Positions 1-10,696 of a DNA stretch of 64,000 nucleotides are shown here, one piece after another; the stretch's first letter is position 1, and each line of letters begins with the position of its first letter. The notes beneath the pieces were generated by a model that ran no database searches, was not told the origin of the DNA, and was given only the letters and a program-made list of their open reading frames with translations. The position numbers were made by a program, and so were the translations under genes. The DNA is from Auanema rhodensis. Taxonomy: Eukaryota > Nematoda > Chromadorea > Rhabditida > Rhabditidae. The stretch lies in assembly GCA_964057225.1 (NCBI GenBank), contig OZ059895.1:11284001-11348000 (forward strand), given 5' to 3'.

Positions 1-1132
1 AGCTCAACCCAAGGCAGCAAATTATCTTCAATCTTATTTCTATCTTACAGATATAAACCAGTAGTTAATGAACCATCATCTTACCTTTACTGTTTCTATC
101 TATTTCCTATCGAAAGAAACATTGTTTAAACACTATACAACTGTGAAGCCTTTTTTAATTTCTTGTATTTGGAGCTCATAAGATTTGATATCATCGAGGG
201 ATCCAGATAGAACGTGAAAAATTACGTAACTAACATGAAATTGAAAACAACTATAACGAGGATAAGTATGTGAATCATTGAATATGAGATATTTTCGCTT
301 AGGACCATACCACGTTGAAAGTTCGCCATGCAGCTGATTTTCAATTTTAACTCTTTTGTAACAAATGTTTTCAATTTTCAAGCAGTTTTACTCAGATAGC
401 TTAACCCAAGGCAGCAAATTATCTTCAATATTATTTCTATCTTACAGTTATAAACCAATAGTTAATGAACCATCATCTTACCTTTACTGTTTCTATCTAT
501 TTCCTATCGAAAGCAACTTTGTTCAAACACTATACAACTGTGAAACCTTTTTTAATTTCTTGTATTTGGAGCTCATAAGATTTGATATCATCGAGGGATC
601 CAGATAGAACGTGGAAAATTACATAACTAACATGAAATTGGGAAAAAATTATAACGAGGATAAGTATGTGAAACATTGAAAATCAGAAATTTTTGCTTAC
701 AACTATACCACGTTGTAAGTACGCCATGCCGCTGATTTTCAATTTTAACTCTTTTGTAACAAATGTTTTCAATTTTCAAGCAGTTTTACTTAGAGAGCTC
801 AACCCAAGGCAGCAACTTATCTTCAATATTATTTCTATCTTACAGTTATAAACCAATAGTTAATGAACCATCATCTTACCTTTACTGTTTCTATCTATTT
901 CCTATCGAAAGCAACTTTGTTCAAAAACTATACAACTGTGAAACCTTTTTTGATTTCTTGTATTTGGAGCTCATAAGATTTGATATCATCGAGGGATCCA
1001 GATAGAACGTGGAAAATTACATAACTAACATGAAATTGAAAAAAACTATAACGAGGATAAGTATGCGAAACATTGAATATCAGATATTTTCGCTTAGGAC
1101 CATACCACGTTGAAAGTACGCCATGCCGCTGA

Positions 1133-1173
1133 TTTTCAATTTTAACTCTTCTGTAACAAATGTTTTCAATTTT
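1133..1173 (+). repeat. Internal direct sub-repeat TTTTCAATTTT x2, 30 bp apart
   Basis: TTTTCAATTTT occurs at 1133-1143 and again at 1163-1173, straddling the monomer boundary chosen here. The pair recurs in nearly all monomers. A few lose one member, for example to TTTTTAATGTT near 51,792 and 56,563. The 30-base spacing is close to three helical turns, so both would face the same side of the DNA. A function is speculation. Confidence 0.7.
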
Positions 1174-1402
1174 CAAGCAGTTTTACTTAGATAGCTCAAC
1201 CCAAGGCAGCAAATTATCTTCAATCTTATTTCTATCTTACAGATATAAACCAGTAGTTAATGAACCATCATCTTACCTTTACTGTTTCTATCTATTTCCT
1301 ATCGAAAGCAACTTTGTTCAAACACTATACAACTGTGAAACCTTTTTTAATTTCTTGTATTTGGAGCTCATAAGATTTGATATCATCGAGGGATCCAGAT
1401 AG
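1160..1402 (+). other. Recurrent 80-codon open frame, judged non-coding (representative copy)
   Basis: An ATG-to-TAG frame of 80 codons occurs once per monomer in most copies. The predicted peptide is rich in Phe, Tyr, Leu and Ser and resembles no family I recognise. Several points argue against a gene. Amino-acid-changing differences are common between copies (Ser/Leu, Lys/Asn, Pro/Arg and others). The frame is cut by GTT-TAA in the early monomers, by TAA at 10,423 and by TAG at 39,103. It is shifted by a one-base deletion near 22,319 and near 25,103. It loses its ATG near 19,037 and 19,434, and loses its stop at 37,160, 37,955, 40,339, 50,867 and 55,638. I read it as a by-product of an AT-rich repeat kept similar by homogenisation. 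Confidence 0.75.
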
Positions 1403-1473
1403 AACGTGGAAAATTACATAACTAACATGAAATTGGGAAAAAATTATAACGAGGATAAGTATGTGAAACATTG

Positions 1474-1486
1474 AATATCAGATATT
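1474..1486. repeat. 13-bp palindrome AATATC-A-GATATT, representative copy
   Basis: This is a perfect palindrome with 6-bp arms around one central A, lying four bases before the 8-bp-arm inverted repeat. Most monomers keep it. Some have AATATCAAATATT, which keeps 5-bp arms. A subset around 6,649, 10,226, 13,400, 15,388 and 17,771 has the right arm altered to GATTTTTA and loses it. Together with the following dyad it makes a short, symmetry-rich stretch of about 40 bp per monomer. Confidence 0.75.
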
Positions 1487-1490
1487 TTTG

Positions 1491-1514
1491 CTTACAACTA
1501 TACCACGTTGTAAG
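1491..1514. repeat. Perfect inverted repeat (8-bp arms, 8-base loop), representative copy
   Basis: CTTACAAC at 1491-1498 is followed by the eight bases TATACCAC and then its exact reverse complement GTTGTAAG at 1507-1514. The same element recurs in every dyad-class monomer, for example at 696-719. In the other class the arms read CTTAGGAC and GTTGAAAG, so pairing is lost. The arms therefore usually change together, with rare recombinants. Possible roles are a protein-binding dyad or an extrusion-prone hairpin. Neither can be shown from sequence alone. Confidence 0.85.
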
Positions 1515-3099
1515 TACGCCATGCCGCTGATTTTCAATTTTAACTCTTTTGTAACAAATGTTTTCAATTTTCAAGCAGTTTTACTTAGATAGCTCAACCC
1601 AAGGCAGCAATTTATCTTCAATATTATTTCTATCTTACAGTTATAAACCAATAGTTAATGAACCATCATCTTACCTTTACTGTTTCTATATATTTCCTAT
1701 CGAAAGCAACTTTGTTCAAAAACTATACAACTGTGAAACCTTTTTTGATTTCTTGTATTTGGAGCTCATAAGATTTGATATCATCGAGGGATCCAGATAG
1801 AACGTGGAAAATTACATAACTAACATGAAATTGAAAAAAACTATAACGAGGATAAGTATGTGAAACATAGAATATCAGATATTTTTGCTTACAACTATAC
1901 CACGTTGTAAGTACGCCATGCCGCTGATTTTCAATTTTAACTCTTTTGTAACAAATGTTTTCAATTTTCAAGCAGTTTTACTTAGATAGCTCAACCCAAG
2001 GCAGCAATTTATCTTCAATATTATTTCTATCTTACAGTTATAAACCAATAGTTAATGAACCATCATCTTACCTTTACTGTTTCTATCTATTTCCTATCGA
2101 AAGCAACTTTGTTCAAAAACTATACAACTGTGAAACCTTTTTTGATTTCTTGTATTTGGAGCTCATAAGATTTGATACCATCGAGGGATCCAGATAGAAC
2201 GTGGAAAATTACATAACTAACATGAAATTGAAAAAAACTATAACGAGGATAAGTATGCGAAACATTGAATATCAGATATTTTCGCTTAGGACCATACCAC
2301 GTTGAAAGTACGCCATGCCGCTGATTTTCAATTTTAACTCTTCTGTAACAAATGTTTTCAATTTTCAAGCAGTTTTACTTAGATAGCTCAACCCAAGGCA
2401 GCAAATTATCTTCAATCTTATTTCTATCTTACAGATATAAACCAGTAGTTAATGAACCATCATCTTACCTTTACTGTTTCTATCTATTTCCTATCGAAAG
2501 AAACATTGTTTAAACACTATACAACTGTGAAGCCTTTTTTAATTTCTTGTATTTGGAGCTCATAAGATTTGATATCATCGAGGGATCCAGATAGAACGTG
2601 AAAAATTACGTAACTAACATGAAAGTGGAAAAAACTATAACTAGGATAAGTATGTGAATCATTGAATATCAGATATTTTCGCTTACGACCATACCACGTT
2701 GAAAGTACGCCATGCCGCTGATTTTCAATTTTAACTCTTCTGTAACAAATGTTTTCAATTTCCAAGCAGTTTTACTTAGATAGCTCAACCCAAGGCAGCA
2801 ATTTATCTTCAATCTTATTTCTATCTTACAGTTATAAACCATTAGTTAATGAACCATCATCTTACCTTCACTGTTTCTATCTATTTTCTATCAAAAGAAA
2901 CATTGTTTAAACACTATACAACTGTGAAACCTTTTTTAATTTCTTGTATTTGGAGCTCAAAAGATTTGATATCATTGAGGGACCCAGATAGAACGTGGAA
3001 AATTACGTAACTAACATGAAATTGGAAAAAACTATAACGAGGATAAGTATGTGAATCATTGAATATCAGATATTTTCGCTTAGGACCATACCACGTTGA

Positions 3100-6000
3100 A
3101 AGTACGCCATGCCGCTGATTTTCGATTTTAACTCTTTTGTAACAAATGTTTTCAATTTTCAAGCAGTTTTACTTAGATAGCTCAACCCAAGGCAGCAATT
3201 TATCTTCAATATTATTTCTATCTTACAGTTATAAACCAATAGTTAATGAACCATCATCTTACCTTTACTGTTTCTATCTATTTCCGATCGAAAGAAACAT
3301 TGTTTAAACACTATACAACTGTGAAGCCTTTTTTAATTTCTTGTATTTGGAGCTCATAAGATTTGATATCATCGAGGGATCCAGATAGAACGTGAAAAAT
3401 TAAGTAACTAACATGAAATTGGAAACAACTATAACGAGGATAAGTATGTGAATCATTGAATATCAGATATTTTCGCTTAGGACCATACCACGTTGAAAGT
3501 TCGCCATGCAGCTGATTTTCAATTTTAACTCTTTTGTAACAAATGTTTTCAATTTTCAAGCAGTTTTACTCAGATAGCTTAACCCAAGGCAGCAAATTAT
3601 CTTCAATATTATTTCTATTTTACAGTTATAAACCAATAGTTAATGAACCATCATCTTACCTTTACTGTTTCTATCTATTTCCTATCGAAAGCAACTTTGT
3701 TCAAACACTATACAACTGTGAAACCTTTTTTAATTTCTTGTATTTGGAGCTCATGAGATTTGATATCATCGAGGGATCCAGATAGAACGTGGAAAATTAC
3801 ATAACTAACATGAAATTGGGAAAAAATTATAACGAGGATAAGTATGTGAAACATTGAATATCAGATATTTTTGCTTACAACTATACCACGTTGTAAGTAC
3901 GCCATGCCGCTGATTTTCAATTTTAACTCTTTTGTAACAAATGTTTTCAATTTTCAAGCAGTTTTACTTAGATAGCTCAACCCAAGGCAGCAATTTATCT
4001 TCAATATTATTTCTATCTTACAGTTATAAACCAATAGTTAATGAACCATCATCTTACCTTTACTGTTTCTATCTATTTCCTATCGAAAGCAACTTTGTTC
4101 AAAAACTATACAACTGTGAAACCTTTTTTGATTTCTTGTATTTGGAGCTCATAAGATTTGATATCATCGAGGGATCCAGATAGAACGTGGAAAATTACAT
4201 AACTAACATGAAATTGAAAACAACTATAACGAGGATAAGTATGTGAAACATTGAATATCAGATATTTTTGCTTACAACTATACCACGTTGTAAGTACGCC
4301 ATGCCGCTGATTTTCAATTTTAACTCTTTTGTAACAAATGTTTTCAATTTTCAAGCAGTTTTACTCAGATAGCTCAACCCAAGGCAGCAATTTATCTTCA
4401 ATATTATTTCTATCTTACAGTTATAAACCAATAGTTAATGAACCATCATCTTACCTTTACTGTTTCTATCTATTTCCTATCGAAAGAAACATTGTTTAAA
4501 CACTATACAACTGTAAAGCCTTTTTTAATTTCTTGTATTTGGAGCTCATAAGATTTGATATCATCGAGGGATCCAGATAGAACGTGAAAAATTACGTAAC
4601 TAACATGAAATTGGAAAAAACTATAACGAGGATAAGTATGTGAATCATTGAATATCAAATATTTTCGCTTAGGACCATACCACGTTGAAAGTTCGCCATG
4701 CCGCTGATTTTCAATTTTAACTCTTTTGTAACAAATGTTTTCAATTTTCAAGCAGTTTTACTCAGATAGCTTAACCCAAGGCAGCAAATTATCTTTAATA
4801 TTATTTCTATCTTACAGTTATAAACCAATAGTTAATGAACCATCATCTTACCTTTACTGTTTCTATCTATTTCCTATCAAAAGCAACTTTGTTCAAACAC
4901 TATACAACTGTGAAACCTTTTTTAATTTCTTGTATTTGGAGCTCATAAGATTTGATATCATCGAGGGATCCAGATAGAACGTGGAAAATTACATAACTAA
5001 CATGAAATTGGGAAAAAATTATAACGAGGATAAGTATGTGAAACATTGAATATCAGATATTTTCGCTTAGGACCATACCACGTTAAAAGTACGCCATGCC
5101 GCTGATTTTCGATTTTAACTCTTTTGTAACAAATGTTTTCAATTTTCAAGCAGTTTTACTTAGATAGCTCAACCCATGGCAGCAAATTATCTTTAATATT
5201 ATTTCTATCTTACAGTTATAAACCAATAGTTAATGAACCATCATCTTACCTTTACTGTTTCTATCTATTTCCTATCGAAAGAAACATTGTTTAAACACTA
5301 TACAACTGTAAAGCCTTTTTTAATTTCTTGTATTTGGAGCTCATAAGATTTGATATCATCGAGGGATCCAGATAGAACGTGAAAAATTACGTAACTAACA
5401 TGAAATTGGAAAAAACTATAACTAGGATAAGTATGTGAATCATTGAATATCAGATATTTTCGCTTAGGACCATACCACGTTGAAAGTTCGCCATGCCGCT
5501 GATTTTCAATTTTAACTCTTTTGTAACAAATGTTTTCAATTTTCAAGCAGTTTTACTCAGATAGCTTAACCCAAGGCAGCAAATTATCTTTAATATTATT
5601 TCTATCTTACAGTTATAAACCAATAGTTAATGAACCATCATCTTACCTTTACTGTTTCTATCTATTTCCTATCAAAAGCAACTTTGTTCAAACACTATAC
5701 AACTGTGAAACCTTTTTTAATTTCTTGTATTTGGAGCTCATAAGATTTGATATCATCGAGGGATCCAGATAGAACGTGGAAAATTACATAACTAACATGA
5801 AATTGGGAAAAAATTATAACGAGGATAAGTATGTGAAACATTGAATATCAGATATTTTCGCTTAGGACCATACCACGTTAAAAGTACGCCATGCCGCTGA
5901 TTTTCGATTTTAACTCTTTTGTAACAAATGTTTTCAATTTTCAAGCAGTTTTACTTAGATAGCTCAACCCATGGCAGCAAATTATCTTCAATATTATTTC

Positions 6001-6676
6001 TATCTTACAGTTATAAACCAATAGTTAATGAACCATCATCTTACCTTTACTGTTTCTATCTATTTCCTATCGAAAGAAACATTGTTTAAACACTATACAA
6101 CTGTAAAGCCTTTTTTAATTTCTTGTATTTGGAGCTCATAAGATTTGATATCATCGAGGGATCCAGATAGAACGTGAAAAATTACGTAACTAACATGAAA
6201 TTGGAAAAAACTATAACTAGGATAAGTATGTGAATCATTGAATATCAGATATTTTCGCTTAGGACCATACCACGTTGAAAGTTCGCCATGCCGCTGATTT
6301 TCAATTTTAACTCTTTTGTAACAAATGTTTTCAATTTTCAAGCAGTTTTACTCAGATAGCTTAACCCAAGGCAGCAAATTATCTTTAATATTATTTCTAT
6401 CTTACAGTTATAAACCAATAGTTAATGAACCATCATCTTACCTTTACTGTTTCTATCTATTTCCTATCAAAAGCAACTTTGTTCAAACACTATACAACTG
6501 TGAAACCTTTTTTAATTTCTTGTATTTGGAGCTCATAAGATTTGATATCATCGAGGGATCCAGATAGAACGTGGAAAATTACATAACTAACATGAAATTG
6601 GGAAAAAATTATAACGAGGATAAGTATGTGAAACATTGAATATCAGATTTTTACGCTTAGGACCATACCACGTTAA
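3100..6676 (+). repeat. 9-monomer unit, copy 1 (3,577 bp)
   Basis: This stretch matches 6,677-10,253 at an offset of 3,577 bp. Private variants match in order: CCGATCGAAAG near 3,283 and 6,860, CTATTTTACAG near 3,616 and 7,193, AATATCAAATATT near 4,653 and 8,230, and AACCCATGGCAG near 5,171 and 8,748. I found no differences at the positions compared. Inside it a 795-bp dimer is repeated, as the monomers at 4,735, 5,530 and 6,325 are near-identical. Confidence 0.85.
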
Positions 6677-9600
6677 AAGTACGCCATGCCGCTGATTTTC
6701 GATTTTAACTCTTTTGTAACAAATGTTTTCAATTTTCAAGCAGTTTTACTTAGATAGCTCAACCCAAGGCAGCAATTTATCTTCAATATTATTTCTATCT
6801 TACAGTTATAAACCAATAGTTAATGAACCATCATCTTACCTTTACTGTTTCTATCTATTTCCGATCGAAAGAAACATTGTTTAAACACTATACAACTGTG
6901 AAGCCTTTTTTAATTTCTTGTATTTGGAGCTCATAAGATTTGATATCATCGAGGGATCCAGATAGAACGTGAAAAATTAAGTAACTAACATGAAATTGGA
7001 AACAACTATAACGAGGATAAGTATGTGAATCATTGAATATCAGATATTTTCGCTTAGGACCATACCACGTTGAAAGTTCGCCATGCAGCTGATTTTCAAT
7101 TTTAACTCTTTTGTAACAAATGTTTTCAATTTTCAAGCAGTTTTACTCAGATAGCTTAACCCAAGGCAGCAAATTATCTTCAATATTATTTCTATTTTAC
7201 AGTTATAAACCAATAGTTAATGAACCATCATCTTACCTTTACTGTTTCTATCTATTTCCTATCGAAAGCAACTTTGTTCAAACACTATACAACTGTGAAA
7301 CCTTTTTTAATTTCTTGTATTTGGAGCTCATGAGATTTGATATCATCGAGGGATCCAGATAGAACGTGGAAAATTACATAACTAACATGAAATTGGGAAA
7401 AAATTATAACGAGGATAAGTATGTGAAACATTGAATATCAGATATTTTTGCTTACAACTATACCACGTTGTAAGTACGCCATGCCGCTGATTTTCAATTT
7501 TAACTCTTTTGTAACAAATGTTTTCAATTTTCAAGCAGTTTTACTTAGATAGCTCAACCCAAGGCAGCAATTTATCTTCAATATTATTTCTATCTTACAG
7601 TTATAAACCAATAGTTAATGAACCATCATCTTACCTTTACTGTTTCTATCTATTTCCTATCGAAAGCAACTTTGTTCAAAAACTATACAACTGTGAAACC
7701 TTTTTTGATTTCTTGTATTTGGAGCTCATAAGATTTGATATCATCGAGGGATCCAGATAGAACGTGGAAAATTACATAACTAACATGAAATTGAAAACAA
7801 CTATAACGAGGATAAGTATGTGAAACATTGAATATCAGATATTTTTGCTTACAACTATACCACGTTGTAAGTACGCCATGCCGCTGATTTTCAATTTTAA
7901 CTCTTTTGTAACAAATGTTTTCAATTTTCAAGCAGTTTTACTCAGATAGCTCAACCCAAGGCAGCAATTTATCTTCAATATTATTTCTATCTTACAGTTA
8001 TAAACCAATAGTTAATGAACCATCATCTTACCTTTACTGTTTCTATCTATTTCCTATCGAAAGAAACATTGTTTAAACACTATACAACTGTAAAGCCTTT
8101 TTTAATTTCTTGTATTTGGAGCTCATAAGATTTGATATCATCGAGGGATCCAGATAGAACGTGAAAAATTACGTAACTAACATGAAATTGGAAAAAACTA
8201 TAACGAGGATAAGTATGTGAATCATTGAATATCAAATATTTTCGCTTAGGACCATACCACGTTGAAAGTTCGCCATGCCGCTGATTTTCAATTTTAACTC
8301 TTTTGTAACAAATGTTTTCAATTTTCAAGCAGTTTTACTCAGATAGCTTAACCCAAGGCAGCAAATTATCTTTAATATTATTTCTATCTTACAGTTATAA
8401 ACCAATAGTTAATGAACCATCATCTTACCTTTACTGTTTCTATCTATTTCCTATCAAAAGCAACTTTGTTCAAACACTATACAACTGTGAAACCTTTTTT
8501 AATTTCTTGTATTTGGAGCTCATAAGATTTGATATCATCGAGGGATCCAGATAGAACGTGGAAAATTACATAACTAACATGAAATTGGGAAAAAATTATA
8601 ACGAGGATAAGTATGTGAAACATTGAATATCAGATATTTTCGCTTAGGACCATACCACGTTAAAAGTACGCCATGCCGCTGATTTTCGATTTTAACTCTT
8701 TTGTAACAAATGTTTTCAATTTTCAAGCAGTTTTACTTAGATAGCTCAACCCATGGCAGCAAATTATCTTTAATATTATTTCTATCTTACAGTTATAAAC
8801 CAATAGTTAATGAACCATCATCTTACCTTTACTGTTTCTATCTATTTCCTATCGAAAGAAACATTGTTTAAACACTATACAACTGTAAAGCCTTTTTTAA
8901 TTTCTTGTATTTGGAGCTCATAAGATTTGATATCATCGAGGGATCCAGATAGAACGTGAAAAATTACGTAACTAACATGAAATTGGAAAAAACTATAACT
9001 AGGATAAGTATGTGAATCATTGAATATCAGATATTTTCGCTTAGGACCATACCACGTTGAAAGTTCGCCATGCCGCTGATTTTCAATTTTAACTCTTTTG
9101 TAACAAATGTTTTCAATTTTCAAGCAGTTTTACTCAGATAGCTTAACCCAAGGCAGCAAATTATCTTTAATATTATTTCTATCTTACAGTTATAAACCAA
9201 TAGTTAATGAACCATCATCTTACCTTTACTGTTTCTATCTATTTCCTATCAAAAGCAACTTTGTTCAAACACTATACAACTGTGAAACCTTTTTTAATTT
9301 CTTGTATTTGGAGCTCATAAGATTTGATATCATCGAGGGATCCAGATAGAACGTGGAAAATTACATAACTAACATGAAATTGGGAAAAAATTATAACGAG
9401 GATAAGTATGTGAAACATTGAATATCAGATATTTTCGCTTAGGACCATACCACGTTAAAAGTACGCCATGCCGCTGATTTTCGATTTTAACTCTTTTGTA
9501 ACAAATGTTTTCAATTTTCAAGCAGTTTTACTTAGATAGCTCAACCCATGGCAGCAAATTATCTTCAATATTATTTCTATCTTACAGTTATAAACCAATA

Positions 9601-10253
9601 GTTAATGAACCATCATCTTACCTTTACTGTTTCTATCTATTTCCTATCGAAAGAAACATTGTTTAAACACTATACAACTGTAAAGCCTTTTTTAATTTCT
9701 TGTATTTGGAGCTCATAAGATTTGATATCATCGAGGGATCCAGATAGAACGTGAAAAATTACGTAACTAACATGAAATTGGAAAAAACTATAACTAGGAT
9801 AAGTATGTGAATCATTGAATATCAGATATTTTCGCTTAGGACCATACCACGTTGAAAGTTCGCCATGCCGCTGATTTTCAATTTTAACTCTTTTGTAACA
9901 AATGTTTTCAATTTTCAAGCAGTTTTACTCAGATAGCTTAACCCAAGGCAGCAAATTATCTTTAATATTATTTCTATCTTACAGTTATAAACCAATAGTT
10001 AATGAACCATCATCTTACCTTTACTGTTTCTATCTATTTCCTATCAAAAGCAACTTTGTTCAAACACTATACAACTGTGAAACCTTTTTTAATTTCTTGT
10101 ATTTGGAGCTCATAAGATTTGATATCATCGAGGGATCCAGATAGAACGTGGAAAATTACATAACTAACATGAAATTGGGAAAAAATTATAACGAGGATAA
10201 GTATGTGAAACATTGAATATCAGATTTTTACGCTTAGGACCATACCACGTTAA
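6677..10253 (+). repeat. 9-monomer unit, copy 2 (3,577 bp)
   Basis: This is the second copy of the unit starting at about 3,100. The match continues past the unit end to about 10,415, where a monomer with an in-frame TAA at 10,423-10,425 diverges. This is as expected when a tandem duplication arises by unequal exchange between flanking monomers. The dimer run recurs at 8,312, 9,107 and 9,902. Confidence 0.85.
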
Positions 10254-10696
10254 AAGTACGCCATGCCGCTGATTTTCGATTTTAACTCTTTTGTAACAAA
10301 TGTTTTCAATTTTCAAGCAGTTTTACTTAGATAGCTCAACCCAAGGCAGCAATTTATCTTCAATATTATTTCTATCTTACAGTTATAAACCAATAGTTAA
10401 TGAACCATCATCTTACTTTTACTAATTCTATCTATTTCCTATCGAAAGCAACTTTGTTCAAAAACTATACAACTGTGAAACCTTTTTTAATTTCTTGTAT
10501 TTGGAGCTCATAAGATTTGATATCATCGAGGGATCCAGATAGAACGTGGAAAATTACATAACTAACATGAAATTGAAAAAAACTATAACGAGGATAAGTA
10601 TGTTAATCATTGAATATCAGATATTTTCGCTTAGGACCATACCACGTTGAAAGTACGCCATGCCGCTGATTTTCAATTTTAACTCTTTTGTAACAA

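Larger units (their letters stand above)
763..1557 (+). repeat. Representative 795-bp dimer (397-bp plus 398-bp monomer)
   Basis: Monomer 763-1159 is 397 bp. It has the TTAGGACC...GTTGAAAG form near its end. Monomer 1160-1557 is 398 bp and has the TTACAACT...GTTGTAAG form. The one-base length difference traces to the A-run about 280 bp into the monomer, where GG-A6-CT alternates with GGG-A6-TT or similar. In the 1160 phase a monomer holds palindromic GAGCTC, GATATC and GGATCC sites near monomer positions 205, 220 and 232. These recur in nearly every copy, so the array should cut to a ladder with the corresponding restriction enzymes. Confidence 0.9.
1..3099 (+). repeat. Mixed and dimeric monomers at the left edge
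   Basis: Monomers at 365, 1160 and 1955 are spaced by 795 bp and alternate with those at 763, 1558 and following, but the classes soon mix. Several monomers here carry AAACATTGTTTAAAC (for example ending near 131, 2,515 and 2,912), a variant limited to the first 10 kb. The window starts at about monomer position 34, so the first monomer is incomplete. Confidence 0.75.

Noticed and set aside
596-601. GGATCC in nearly every monomer as a cloning or vector trace
   Set aside because: The site lies inside the conserved monomer, varies by substitution (GGACCC, GGATAC, GAATCC) like its surroundings, and no vector sequence is present.
928-1176. Recurrent 82-codon frame on the minus strand, once per monomer in many copies
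   Set aside because: It opens with TTG, not ATG, which is unlikely for a eukaryotic gene. It overlaps the plus-strand frame of the same repeat and is not constrained between copies. The 83-codon copy at 23,572-23,823 and the 93-codon copy at 31,490-31,771 reflect a 3-base A-run change and a stop lost by substitution.
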